DNA from: Pseudomonas sp. SLFW
GTDB lineage: Bacteria > Pseudomonadota > Gammaproteobacteria > Pseudomonadales > Pseudomonadaceae
Assembly (NCBI RefSeq): GCF_009905615.1
Contig: NZ_JAAAKW010000003.1
Coordinates: 434,001-498,000, forward strand
Direction of reading: 5' to 3'
DNA length: 64,000 bases
A program made the translations under genes and the position numbers. This document shows positions 56,798-64,000 of this stretch, piece by piece (positions within the stretch are counted from its first letter, which is position 1; each line of letters begins with the position of its first letter). The notes under the pieces are model-generated. The model was given only the letters and a program-made list of their open reading frames with translations, was not told where the DNA came from and did no database searches.

Positions 56798-57367
56798 TCA
56801 GCTCTGTGTCATTGCTTGCTCAAGGTCGGCAGCGTTCATGCGGCTCGCATCGGTGAAGACGCGGCGGAAGGTGCCGGTGAGGTGTTTTTCGATTTGCCAA
56901 GGGTCAGTCATTGCCGCCAGTTCGGGGGCGAGCTGTGGCGACAGTCCGAAGATCAGATCGCGCAGCATGCGGCCCGCTGTGAAGGCCGCTTTGGAGACGG
57001 CTTCGCGGTCAACGAGATTGCCTTGGACTTTGTAGAACTCCGCCTCGGCCAGTTGGGCGAGGAAGTGCTCGCGGTGCGCTCGGGCTTTCTGAAAGTCCGG
57101 CGCCTTGCCGGTGGGCTGCACCGCAGGTTGTTCGGCGGCTATCGACAGCTCCGAATGGACGTTGCGCTCGATCCGTTGTTGGTCGTGCCGTGCGGTAACA
57201 CCCGCTTTGCTGGGGTCCGCCGATGAGGCGAGCAGCAGTTCGGTGGCTTCCAGTTCGACTTTGCCGTCCTCGGTCAGCACCAGCCGGTCCTGTTTGGCGA
57301 GTTTGGAAACGTACGATTTCGCCCAGCCACGCCGTGCCGCAAATTCAGATTTGCTGATGACGGTCAT
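56798..57367 (-). CDS. Terminase small subunit (Nu1-like)
   Basis: 189 aa from ATG 57367. An N-terminal DNA-binding helix-turn-helix (ISKSEFAARRGWAKSYVSKL) and a coiled-coil middle (ARAHREHFLAQLAEAEFYKV) as in Nu1 family proteins. Recognises the cos region that should lie just upstream. Confidence 0.88.
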   Translation of the reverse strand: MTVISKSEFAARRGWAKSYVSKLAKQDRLVLTEDGKVELEATELLLASSADPSKAGVTARHDQQRIERNVHSELSIAAEQPAVQPTGKAPDFQKARAHREHFLAQLAEAEFYKVQGNLVDREAVSKAAFTAGRMLRDLIFGLSPQLAPELAAMTDPWQIEKHLTGTFRRVFTDASRMNAADLEQAMTQS

Positions 57368-57377
57368 GATGTTTGTC

Positions 57378-57480
57378 CAGTTCACCCAATAAACTCGGGT
57401 AGTTCACCCGTTCACTCGGTTCACTAAGCTGGTGAACCTCCCGCTAACAAAGTCCCGCGGGTTTCCTGCCCCGTATCCCC
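57378..57480. other. Candidate cos/packaging recognition region
   Basis: Four direct copies of GTTCAC[CT] at 57380, 57402, 57410 and 57419 and one inverted copy GGTGAAC at 57431-57437, next to a GC-rich stretch (CCCGCGGG). In lambda-type phages the cosB repeats bound by Nu1 lie just here, before the small terminase gene. The nicking site itself cannot be fixed. Confidence 0.5.
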
Positions 57481-57873
57481 TCAGATGTCGCAGGGTCCCC
57501 CGCGCTTTTGGGGGGGCGGATCAGGCTCGCCCGCGAATCCGCCCGCGCTGACTGGGGCATCGGGGATGCCCAGCCGCTTGGCGACCCAGCGTTCATATAA
57601 CCCGATGGCCACGTCCGCTCCGGCCATCGCCGTGAGGCACCCCGCCGCACTGGCGGTGATCATCGATACCCCTGCGGCGTAGAGCAGCATGGTTGTGGAT
57701 ACGCCACAGACCACGCACGCACCTGAGCGCAATACCAGCCGCCGTATCAGCGACCAGCCTTGTATGCCAGCCTTGTCCGCACGCCACATCTCGCCTGAGA
57801 TGCCGCCCAGTGAAGATAGAACGATCACCATCCAGATGGGCATGTCCGATAAAGCCTGCTGTTCGTTTGGCAT
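57481..57873 (-). CDS. Phage holin
   Basis: 130 aa with three hydrophobic segments (MPIWMVIVLSSLGGISGEM, LRSGACVVCGVSTTMLLYAA, MITASAAGCLTAMAGADVAI) and a charged tail (GEPDPPPQKRGG). This is a holin layout common in Pseudomonas prophages. It is placed before the terminase, far from the endolysin and spanins. Confidence 0.8.
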   Translation of the reverse strand: MPNEQQALSDMPIWMVIVLSSLGGISGEMWRADKAGIQGWSLIRRLVLRSGACVVCGVSTTMLLYAAGVSMITASAAGCLTAMAGADVAIGLYERWVAKRLGIPDAPVSAGGFAGEPDPPPQKRGGPCDI

Positions 57874-57965
57874 GAAGTCCTCATGAGCGCTTCAACCAGA
57901 GTCAGCTGAAGCTTGATTGAATCGGGATCGGATAAGATGTCCATTTTTTTGGGTCGGTCGATCTT

Positions 57966-58340
57966 ATGGAAATGATTGCGAATGTAGGGAAAATCCTAGG
58001 CGTCCTGGTGTCACTGGCCGGACTGTTCAAATTCGTGAAGGAGTGGATACTCACCCCCGAGGAAGATCAGAAGAAGGTCCTGTCAAAGCTCAAAAGCTGG
58101 CTAAACAACGGCTTCTTTGTTCTGGTCACAGTGATGTGTTTCGCCACGTCCCTTGTGAGCATGTGGCAGGTATATGAATTTGGTGTCAGCGAAGATCCGC
58201 TCACGCGAAAGGCCGTACTCTCCCTTATCGCAAGTCTATGGAACGCCTTGGTGTATCTAAGCTTCGGCGTTGGTATTCCCGTCGCCATAAAAGTAGGCCG
58301 CTTGCGTGAAGCACGAAGAGCCGCCGAAGCAAAGGCATAA
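57966..58340 (+). CDS. Plus-strand membrane protein, moron-like
   Basis: 124 aa, with three hydrophobic segments (IANVGKILGVLVSLAGLFKF, NNGFFVLVTVMCFATSLVSM, LSLIASLWNALVYLSFGVGI) and a basic tail. Opposite strand to the flanking phage operons. Not recognised; membrane morons often act in superinfection exclusion. Confidence 0.62.
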   Translation: MEMIANVGKILGVLVSLAGLFKFVKEWILTPEEDQKKVLSKLKSWLNNGFFVLVTVMCFATSLVSMWQVYEFGVSEDPLTRKAVLSLIASLWNALVYLSFGVGIPVAIKVGRLREARRAAEAKA

Positions 58341-58364
58341 AAAAACCGGCCCATTGGGCCGGTT
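58337..58364 (-). terminator. Terminator at the end of the replication operon
   Basis: AACCGGCCC (58344-58352) / GGGCCGGTT (58356-58364), followed on the minus strand by seven T. On the plus strand the tail is only CTCATTT, but it may also help end the membrane-protein transcript. Confidence 0.8.
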
Positions 58365-58545
58365 CTCATTTGTAAGCGCTTGCTGCGCTCGCACCTTTCG
58401 AAGATGACTACTTTTTACAGGTCGATTCCGGTGGCAGCAAGCCTGTTTTAGCGCCACCGGCGAATATGTAGGCAACGCTGCACCAACGCCCCGGCAATAT
58501 CGACGAATACACCACACCGGCTAATCGCTTCTCCTGTGAAATCGT

Positions 58546-58799
58546 GCTGTCCCATAGCCCTAAAACGTGGTGGGACAGCTGAGAGCCGCGTAAATCAGGG
58601 GCTTGCCCCACTGTCCCACTTATATCTTTACTTTCTCGTGTAAAGAAAGAAATTAAATACACGCCTGCGCGTAACGCGCGCGTACCTGCCCGCCCGCTAC
58701 GCTCACATGCGTGAGAGCACGAACAGGTGGGACAGTGGGACAGCCCAACAACGACAAGGCCCGCGCTTGTCCCACACTGCGCGAACGCAATGGGACAAG
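58546..58799. repeat. Array of TGGGACA/TGTCCCA words with two inverted repeats
   Basis: Seven copies in about 250 bases: TGTCCCA at 58548, 58612, 58768 and TGGGACA at 58571, 58728, 58736, 58791. Two pairs form longer arms: GCTGTCCCA/TGGGACAGC (58546-58579) and CTTGTCCCA/TGGGACAAG (58766-58799). The 58365-58837 gap has no supported gene. Confidence 0.7.
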
Positions 58800-58837
58800 G
58801 CGGGCCAACATGACAACAGCGGTGGATAAATGCGCGA

Positions 58838-59200
58838 TCAAGCCGCCTTCCCCATCAACATGGCACCAACGAACACATGCGCCTGATGCAAACGTTGGTA
58901 ATACGTGTCGCGGCTGCACCCGCAGTGCGTGTATTTCTGCCGCAAGAAACTGTCGTGATTGCAGTAATGTTCCCGGACCACCAGCGCCAATTCAGGCGGC
59001 AGATGTTTATTGACGATCAGCTCAATGTCAGCTGACTCATCCAGCAGCACCCGGCTGCCCCGAGTGCCTCGAATCAATTCGCCTTTGCACTCTATCAGCA
59101 TTGCAATCAAGTTCCCACCGCTGCCTGAGGCTTCCCAGTGGTGCGGTGAATGCAAGTCATCGGCCCACAGCTTCAACATCTCATCGACATGCTTGATCAA
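58838..59200 (-). CDS. Antitermination Q-like phage protein
   Basis: About 120 aa from a TTG at 59200 that overlaps the primase stop (TTGA) with AAGGAG eight bases upstream; ATG 59179 is the alternative. HLPPELALVVREHYCNHDSF and SRDTYYQRLHQAHVFVGAML form a sigma-region-4-like helix-turn-helix as in phage antitermination Q proteins. Probably turns on the late genes. Confidence 0.68.
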   Translation of the reverse strand: MIKHVDEMLKLWADDLHSPHHWEASGSGGNLIAMLIECKGELIRGTRGSRVLLDESADIELIVNKHLPPELALVVREHYCNHDSFLRQKYTHCGCSRDTYYQRLHQAHVFVGAMLMGKAA

Positions 59201-61410
59201 AAGCAGGGCTCCTTGCTCGGCTCGACCGTCAGCGGGCACGCGCCGCCCCACCCATCCGGCTTTCGGTAGCCCCAAGGCCGCACCTTGCTCTTTGCCAACG
59301 CAGGAAGCCGTACCCGTCGCCATCCCAACCGGTGCATGATCGCCCCGACGCGCATCTGCTCGGGTTTGCCCCAATGCCCGAAATCGAGCTTCAACGCGTG
59401 TGCCAACACATCGCACCCGGTTGCGGTTTCTCCAATCTGCGACTCCTCTAGCCACCCGAGGATCGGACCTTCCCATTCATCCACTACGAAGCGTTCGTCC
59501 TGCTCTTCAGAGAACAGCGCCGCATCTTCCGGGTTCACCCACCAGAGCTCGCCGGCCAGGTAACAGAACACCGCCTCAGCCCACAGTTGGTCGCGAATCT
59601 CCCGAAGTTTCTCCAGCTCCACTTTGGTACATGCCACCGGCCAGTAACGGCGGTTGCCGGTCGCGTCCTTCAGGTACTCCCCCTGATTAGTCGTGCCCAC
59701 GAAAACACACTGGCGTGGCACGTCGTTCGTTCTGCGGCCGTAACTCTCGCGGTAGGTATCCGTCGATGCCGAAAAGAACTGCTTGGCCTTCGTGCTCTCC
59801 GCCTTATTGAAGCTGTCCAGCTCCCCCAATTCAACAATCCATTTACCTCGAATAGCCTGAAACCCGTCCTTGTCGCCGAGCGAAAAAGGCGTGTCCATGA
59901 ACCAGTCGCCGCCGAGGATTCTCATCGCCGTTGATTTACCGGCTCCCTGCGCGCCCTCCAGGATCAGCACCGAGTCAGACTTGCAGCCCGGCTTCATCAC
60001 CCGGGCCACTGCGGAAATCATCCAGCGCTTACCCACCTTCGTGACGTAATCGCTCGGTGCGACGCCCATGATGTCCGTCAGCCAACTGTCGAGACGCGGC
60101 GTGCGATCCCATTCCAACCCTTGCAGGTACTCGCGAACCGGATGAAATGCATGGTCGTGCGCCACAACGCTGACGGCCTCGATCACGCTCGACGGCTTTA
60201 CGCGCAGGTTGTACTGCTGTGCGAGCCATCTCATGACCCGCGTGTCATCAATGTCGCCCCAGTCGCCAGTGTCGCCGCCATACGGAGGAGTACGCAGCTT
60301 CACGATCTTCGAACTGAACGCGCAATAGCCGATTACGCCCTTCCAGCGCTCGTCATTGCCCATGATCATCTCGACATTCGACATGTGCGCGATCAGCGAA
60401 CCGTTTTCCGTCCGTGCCAACTGATCCCGCCAACCGCCCGCAGCCGGTGGTTTGATCACCGCGCTCACTTGCCGCCGAACAGCCTCAAGCCCTTCCGCGC
60501 AATGCAGGTCATTGAAGTCGGTCCACTTGTCCTCACGTGCGCCGGAGAAGATCGGCCCGACCACCTGCCCGCCAACGATCAACGCGGCGTTGGTGCCCTT
60601 CTCTTCGCCTGGGTTCCAACGCTCGCCATTGGGACGCTTCGTCTTCCAGTCGTCATCCCGACAGACAATCAAAGGCCGGCCAGGAAACCGGTCCCGCATC
60701 GTCTTCGCGACTTCCCGCAGATTGCCCGCATCGAACGCGATCGCCACCGTCGCCGAGGTCGCCATGTGCAGGCTAGCGCCTGTCGCGTAGCCCTCGCACA
60801 CCAACACTGGCTCGCCCGGTTCGGGGTGCGGCCCGATCAGATGGAATGCGCCCTCTTTCGACATGCCATACGGCCAATAGGACTTGTCACGACCCGTGGC
60901 GGCTTGTTTCTCTGGAAAGATCACCTGCAAACCAACGATCTGATCCCTGACGTTGCACATAGGGACCAGCACTGCACCCGTGCGCGGCGCGTAACGAACG
61001 CCGAAACCCACGATACGCTTGCGGTCCAGATAATCGCTCTTGCCCTGTTCAGGCATTTGCTCGAACAGCCGTGACGCCCGATTCGCAGCCTTTCGAGCGG
61101 CATTCGTAGCCACCTCCGCTGCGCGGCGCTTCGCCTCTTCCTGCCGAGCGCGCATCACCTCGCGCTCTTCCTGGCTCATGCGCCCAGCCTTGACCTTGAT
61201 CTTCTGCGACTCGCCAGAACGCCAATCGCCGAAGCTCCCGAAAATGAGCGTTTCGCCCTTCGCGGTCAGATACACGTGCACCACATACCAACCATTCTTT
61301 TCCTTGCCCTTGTCCTGCGCCGTTTTGCAGCGGGTTAGCTTCCCGTACGCCAGAGGCTGATCCGGCTCCAATCCGTAATCAGCAAACTGACCCAACACCT
61401 CATCAAGCAT
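59197..61410 (-). CDS. Primase-helicase: Toprim plus VapE-type AAA ATPase
   Basis: 737 aa. The N-terminal half is a plasmid/phage primase-like Toprim (GEPVLVCEGYATGASLH near residue 200; PLIVCRDDDW near 245). The C-terminal half is a VapE/virulence-E helicase with Walker A LEGAQGAGKST (near 485) and FVGTTNQGEYLKDATGNRRY. It should start and drive phage replication. Confidence 0.92.
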   Translation of the reverse strand: MLDEVLGQFADYGLEPDQPLAYGKLTRCKTAQDKGKEKNGWYVVHVYLTAKGETLIFGSFGDWRSGESQKIKVKAGRMSQEEREVMRARQEEAKRRAAEVATNAARKAANRASRLFEQMPEQGKSDYLDRKRIVGFGVRYAPRTGAVLVPMCNVRDQIVGLQVIFPEKQAATGRDKSYWPYGMSKEGAFHLIGPHPEPGEPVLVCEGYATGASLHMATSATVAIAFDAGNLREVAKTMRDRFPGRPLIVCRDDDWKTKRPNGERWNPGEEKGTNAALIVGGQVVGPIFSGAREDKWTDFNDLHCAEGLEAVRRQVSAVIKPPAAGGWRDQLARTENGSLIAHMSNVEMIMGNDERWKGVIGYCAFSSKIVKLRTPPYGGDTGDWGDIDDTRVMRWLAQQYNLRVKPSSVIEAVSVVAHDHAFHPVREYLQGLEWDRTPRLDSWLTDIMGVAPSDYVTKVGKRWMISAVARVMKPGCKSDSVLILEGAQGAGKSTAMRILGGDWFMDTPFSLGDKDGFQAIRGKWIVELGELDSFNKAESTKAKQFFSASTDTYRESYGRRTNDVPRQCVFVGTTNQGEYLKDATGNRRYWPVACTKVELEKLREIRDQLWAEAVFCYLAGELWWVNPEDAALFSEEQDERFVVDEWEGPILGWLEESQIGETATGCDVLAHALKLDFGHWGKPEQMRVGAIMHRLGWRRVRLPALAKSKVRPWGYRKPDGWGGACPLTVEPSKEPCF

Positions 61411-61627
61411 TTCCGACTCCCTGTCCTTCCAAACTCATCTGGCACTTCATGCAACGTAAACAGTTGGCGACTGCAAATCGGCGCTGCCACGGGATCAGCG
61501 CCTTGCAGCCCTGCTCAATGCAAAACAACGACGCCTCTTGAGCTGGAGCCTCGACGGCTCGCCGGGTCTCAAGGGCTTTATCCATGAATTTGAGATTCAG
61601 CTCGGTCACGAAATCGGCGTTATCCAT
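61403..61627 (-). CDS. TraR/DksA-type zinc finger protein
   Basis: 74 aa from ATG 61627. Four cysteines in CIEQGCKALI...CLRCMKC resemble the DksA/TraR finger, and the helix before it carries D(A)LE-like MDKALETRRAVE. Small phage TraR proteins bind RNA polymerase. Overlaps the primase gene by eight bases. Confidence 0.75.
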   Translation of the reverse strand: MDNADFVTELNLKFMDKALETRRAVEAPAQEASLFCIEQGCKALIPWQRRFAVANCLRCMKCQMSLEGQGVGNA

Positions 61628-62138
61628 GATGGCCACCCCGCTCCGTGCGATTGACGTAACTCGCACGGTTCAACAGCCCGAGCAGCCCTTGGATGCCGCG
61701 AAACACCTGCAGCCGGATCTCGGCCAATTCGGAATCGCTGATCTGCCCGTCGCCGATGCTCTTGGCCCACACATCTGCCAGGTCAGCGACCTGACGGAAG
61801 TAACTTGCCATCCCCATCGTAAGCGTCTGGGCCATATCGCCCGTGTACGCTCCAGCCAAGTCATGCCAGATCGTGTCCCCTACCAGCGCATGCACCGAAT
61901 CAAGAATGCGGCGATCCTTGGTCAGCTCCAGGATCTCGCCGAACTCTTGAACGTTGACGGTATGACTCGGATGGGTGGGTGAAAGCTTGTGCTGCATGGT
62001 CGACGCGTTGCGCCCGGTGGTGGCGGCAATCGCAGCAGCTCCGCCCGGATAGTCCCGTGCGGCGTGGTACAGCGCCAACTCAAGCGGCAGAACTTCCCTG
62101 CGCGCCCGGTCGACAGAACTCGTGACAATACGGCTCAT
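61620..62138 (-). CDS. CII-type phage regulatory protein
   Basis: 172 aa from ATG 62138. LALYHAARDYPGGAAAIAAT followed by TGRNASTMQHKLSPTHPSHT is the phage_CII helix-turn-helix. In the early operon after the Cro-like gene. Likely activates lysogeny promoters. Confidence 0.85.
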   Translation of the reverse strand: MSRIVTSSVDRARREVLPLELALYHAARDYPGGAAAIAATTGRNASTMQHKLSPTHPSHTVNVQEFGEILELTKDRRILDSVHALVGDTIWHDLAGAYTGDMAQTLTMGMASYFRQVADLADVWAKSIGDGQISDSELAEIRLQVFRGIQGLLGLLNRASYVNRTERGGHHG

Positions 62139-62319
62139 GGCATTAATCCCTAAATGTTGCCAGTGCCGCGCGGACGCAATGGTGGTAAATTTGCCCGCGT
62201 GGCTGTTAGGCCCAAACGCCGGATAGACCCCTACGGTCGATTCCGGCACCGTGCCGAGGCGAACAATCCGTTGTTCACCTCTGGCGCAAACGCTGTCCTA
62301 TCTGTGGTGGAGACGGCAG

Positions 62320-62452
62320 CACCAAGGCATCCGTGCCTTGGAACCTCGGTATCGAATGACGGCATGTGGTGTGCCCGTCATTCGTGCCCGAGACCTGTTA
62401 GCATTGTGGTGATGCTGTCAGGAGGAACTGGGCGGCCTTGGCCGCCTTTTTT
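62320..62452 (+). ncRNA. Candidate OOP-like antisense/structured RNA
   Basis: The 316-bp gap between cII and cro has, on the plus strand, CCAAGGCA/TGCCTTGG (62322-62341), a 10-bp perfect stem CGAATGACGG/CCGTCATTCG (62353-62384) and a terminator GGCGGCC-TT-GGCCGCC-TTTTTT (62431-62452). There is no reading frame. The direction is opposite to the early operon, like lambda OOP. Its 5' end is not known. Confidence 0.55.
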
Positions 62453-62454
62453 CC

Positions 62455-62688
62455 TCAGACTTCAGGAGAGACAACGACCTCATCTACGATGTTGAAGTGC
62501 TCAAGAACGTCTGTAAGTGAAAGAGCGCCGCAGCTCTCACGCGTCAGAGACCTGATCAAGGCGACGCTCGGATCCTTGCTAGCGTATTTGACGTGCAGCC
62601 TTAGATAGCTGCTAGCAATCCCGCAGCGGCGCGCGTACGCATCCAATGCATTACGATTCAGTCCATCAATGTAATCGCGAAATGTCAT
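62455..62688 (-). CDS. Cro-like DNA-binding protein
   Basis: 77 aa from ATG 62688 with GGAGGG six bases upstream. FRDYIDGLNRNALDAYARRC then GIASSYLRLHVKY is a YdaS/Cro-type helix-turn-helix. Divergent from cI across 99 bases. Confidence 0.82.
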   Translation of the reverse strand: MTFRDYIDGLNRNALDAYARRCGIASSYLRLHVKYASKDPSVALIRSLTRESCGALSLTDVLEHFNIVDEVVVSPEV

Positions 62689-62713
62689 GCACATCCCTCC
62701 TTTTGGCGAATGT

Positions 62714-62728
62714 TAACCTATTAGGTTA
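62714..62728. promoter_or_regulatory. CI/Cro operator
   Basis: Perfect 15-bp palindrome TAACCTA-T-TAGGTTA between cro and cI. A related half-site AGGTTAA lies at 62763-62769 nearer to cI. Confidence 0.75.
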
Positions 62729-62787
62729 TTTTTTTAAACACCTAGATGGAGATTCACCCCGCAGGTTAAACTGGCCAAAATGCGCAG

Positions 62788-63435
62788 ATGAATATCAAAG
62801 ACACACGACTTCAAAATTTTCGGCGAGTGCTTGAGGAAAAAAACCTCAAACTCAAGGATATTTCCTACTTGCTTGATAAGGCTCCTTCTCAAATCAGTGC
62901 TTTCGCGGGAAAAAATCCTACAAAAGGGATCGGTGATCACATCGCCCGTGAAATTGAGCGAGCCTTGGAGCTGCACAATGGATATCTAGATCTCCCGTAT
63001 GTGCTCGACGAATTCAATTCCCTCACCGTAATGAGTGCTGGAAGTAGAAGGCTGCCCGTGCTGAACGCGGCCCAAGCCGCTTCATGGTGTCAGGCTCAGG
63101 CAGCACAGGCTGTGGACGAACACAGAGTTTGGATGAGTGCTCCAGGCCCTGTCGGCCCACGTGCGTTCATCCTTATGATTGATGGGGTCAGCATGGAGCC
63201 GATGTTTGGCGTTGGAGACAGGGTTGTTATTGATCCCTCGGTCCCCGTCGTTTCCGGTTCATTCGCGGCAGTAAAACGAGAAGGTCATGACGGAGTGCTT
63301 TTGCGAAAATTCACTAGGGAAGGTGATGAAGAGTACCTGCACGCGATCAACCCAAACTGGCCCGACAGGATCCTAAAACGCTCCGGTGAGTGGGAGATTT
63401 TCGGGAGTGCGAAGTGGAAAATCACCGAACTTTAA
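62788..63435 (+). CDS. LexA-like CI repressor (S24 peptidase)
   Basis: 215 aa. N-terminal DNA-binding domain (about 1-65; KDISYLLDKAPSQISAFAGK), self-cleavage Ala84-Gly85 in VMSAGSRR, catalytic Ser135 in GVSMEPMF and Lys163 in AAVKREG. Keeps lysogeny and is cleaved with RecA after damage, so the prophage should be SOS-inducible. The RBS is weak. Confidence 0.93.
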   Translation: MNIKDTRLQNFRRVLEEKNLKLKDISYLLDKAPSQISAFAGKNPTKGIGDHIAREIERALELHNGYLDLPYVLDEFNSLTVMSAGSRRLPVLNAAQAASWCQAQAAQAVDEHRVWMSAPGPVGPRAFILMIDGVSMEPMFGVGDRVVIDPSVPVVSGSFAAVKREGHDGVLLRKFTREGDEEYLHAINPNWPDRILKRSGEWEIFGSAKWKITEL

Positions 63436-63453
63436 GTCTTTAGGATTAGAATC

Positions 63454-64000
63454 TTGAGCGAACAAATAGGACATGTCAAAAACCCCCTGACAGTTATTTC
63501 AAGATTTGCAGCGATTGCTGAAATAAGCGGCACTGTCGTGCTACCATTTATCGCCCCCGAAAACCAGCAAACATTTATCTGGTTTCTAATGCTTTTCCCC
63601 GCCCTACTGGTGATCGCTTTTTTTCTAACACTTAACTTCAACCATAAAAAGCTTTACGCACCTTCCGATTATAAAGATGAAAAAAACTTCATGGATTATT
63701 TAGGCATTGCGACGCCTGATGAAACTGAAGAAAAGCTTAAGGGGGAGCTAAAGGAAGACTTGGAGCCAGACTCAGCTGCCGATCAACCAGGGCCGACCAC
63801 ATCAGGGAGCGGGGAGCCTGAAACGCAGGCCTCACCTCGGGTTTCCGCTGAAGAACAAGACACCACGCCACCTCTCGCCGAGCCCACAGGACCCGGGACA
63901 CCGATTCCCACCCAAGCCTTTGATGTTCATGGCTTCAAAGATCAGATCAATCGAGAGACTTTAGAAGACCTTCGCCATATCGAACACAAATCGATAATGA
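63454..64000 (+). CDS. Membrane protein next to CI, truncated by the window edge
   Basis: At least 182 codons from TTG 63454 (AGGA eight bases upstream), still open at 64000. Two N-terminal helices (EISGTVVLPFIAP..., TFIWFLMLFPALLVIAFFLT) precede a long acidic, Pro/Ser/Thr-rich cytoplasmic part. Low GC at the start. Cotranscribed with cI, so expressed in the lysogen; function unknown. Confidence 0.65.
   Translation, partial: MSEQIGHVKNPLTVISRFAAIAEISGTVVLPFIAPENQQTFIWFLMLFPALLVIAFFLTLNFNHKKLYAPSDYKDEKNFMDYLGIATPDETEEKLKGELKEDLEPDSAADQPGPTTSGSGEPETQASPRVSAEEQDTTPPLAEPTGPGTPIPTQAFDVHGFKDQINRETLEDLRHIEHKSIM

Larger units (their letters stand above)
26070..64000. mobile_element. Prophage with lambda-like head, P2-like contractile tail and cargo arm (right end outside window)
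   Basis: From attL at the tRNA-Cys fragment the element runs off the right edge: cargo genes 26353-35568, lysis 35663-36636, tail 36696-48331, head 48839-57367, holin, replication 58838-61410, immunity 61403-63435. No integrase is seen; it is expected to the right, past the CI repressor, with attR at an intact tRNA-Cys. All morphogenesis genes look full length, so the phage may be functional. Confidence 0.88.

Noticed and set aside
58408..58919. Two overlapping minus-strand reading frames in the repeat region
   Set aside because: No RBS, unusual composition, no motifs, and they run through the inverted repeats.
62336..62365. hrp box beginning GGAACC in the cII-cro gap
   Set aside because: No CCACNNA at the required distance; chance hexamer.

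Overview
The window is about 60% GC chromosome of a Pseudomonas, most likely of the P. syringae group. The strongest evidence is a harpin-like gene (293-1399) preceded by a canonical HrpL 'hrp box' (GGAACC-N16-CCACTCA), the mark of the P. syringae type III regulon. Supporting signs are REP-type inverted repeats, an OprD-family porin, a Pseudomonas-style RES/Xre module and a tRNA-Leu(TAA) next to a tRNA-Cys 3' remnant.

Core region (1-26069): end of a fumarylacetoacetate-hydrolase-type gene; HrpL-controlled harpin-like gene; LysR regulator divergent from a glyoxylate pathway cluster (gcl, hyi, glxR) followed by an OprD porin; a chemoreceptor; a cytochrome b561/TPR/ECF sigma/anti-sigma cluster; copC-copD; ada; a RES-Xre toxin-antitoxin pair; acuI with its TetR regulator and two matching operator palindromes; modABC behind a ModE-like site; topoisomerase IB; a class II UvrA; several small proteins; tRNA-Leu.

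Prophage (about 26070 to beyond 64000): the left edge is a 48-nt 3' fragment of tRNA-Cys, read as attL. The phage is a chimera: a lambda-like head module (Nu1, A, W, portal, ClpP-type protease, D, E, FII, Z) joined to a P2-like contractile tail (V, W, J, I, fibre, FI, FII, E/E', tape measure, U, X, D). The late, replication and early genes run leftward on the minus strand from a LexA-like CI repressor (62788, plus strand). The replication gene is a Toprim-VapE primase-helicase. Lysis genes are split: a holin lies upstream of the terminase, and the endolysin and nested Rz/Rz1 lie at the far end of the tail genes.

The left arm, beyond the lysis genes (26118-35568), is a cargo zone with clearly lower GC in parts. 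It holds a two-gene DGQHR-like plus HEPN-like operon, an SOS-controlled umuDC / SRAP peptidase divergon, an antirepressor-like gene and a solitary 544-aa reverse transcriptase with an Abi/UG (defence RT) layout. The RT and the DGQHR/HEPN pair are the best candidates for undescribed anti-phage systems here. Other unexplained items are a structured OOP-like antisense RNA candidate between cro and cII, an array of TGGGACA/TGTCCCA words beside the primase operon, cos-type repeats upstream of the terminase, a likely -2/+1 recoding signal in the tail chaperone, and three plus-strand 'moron' genes inside the minus-strand phage operons.
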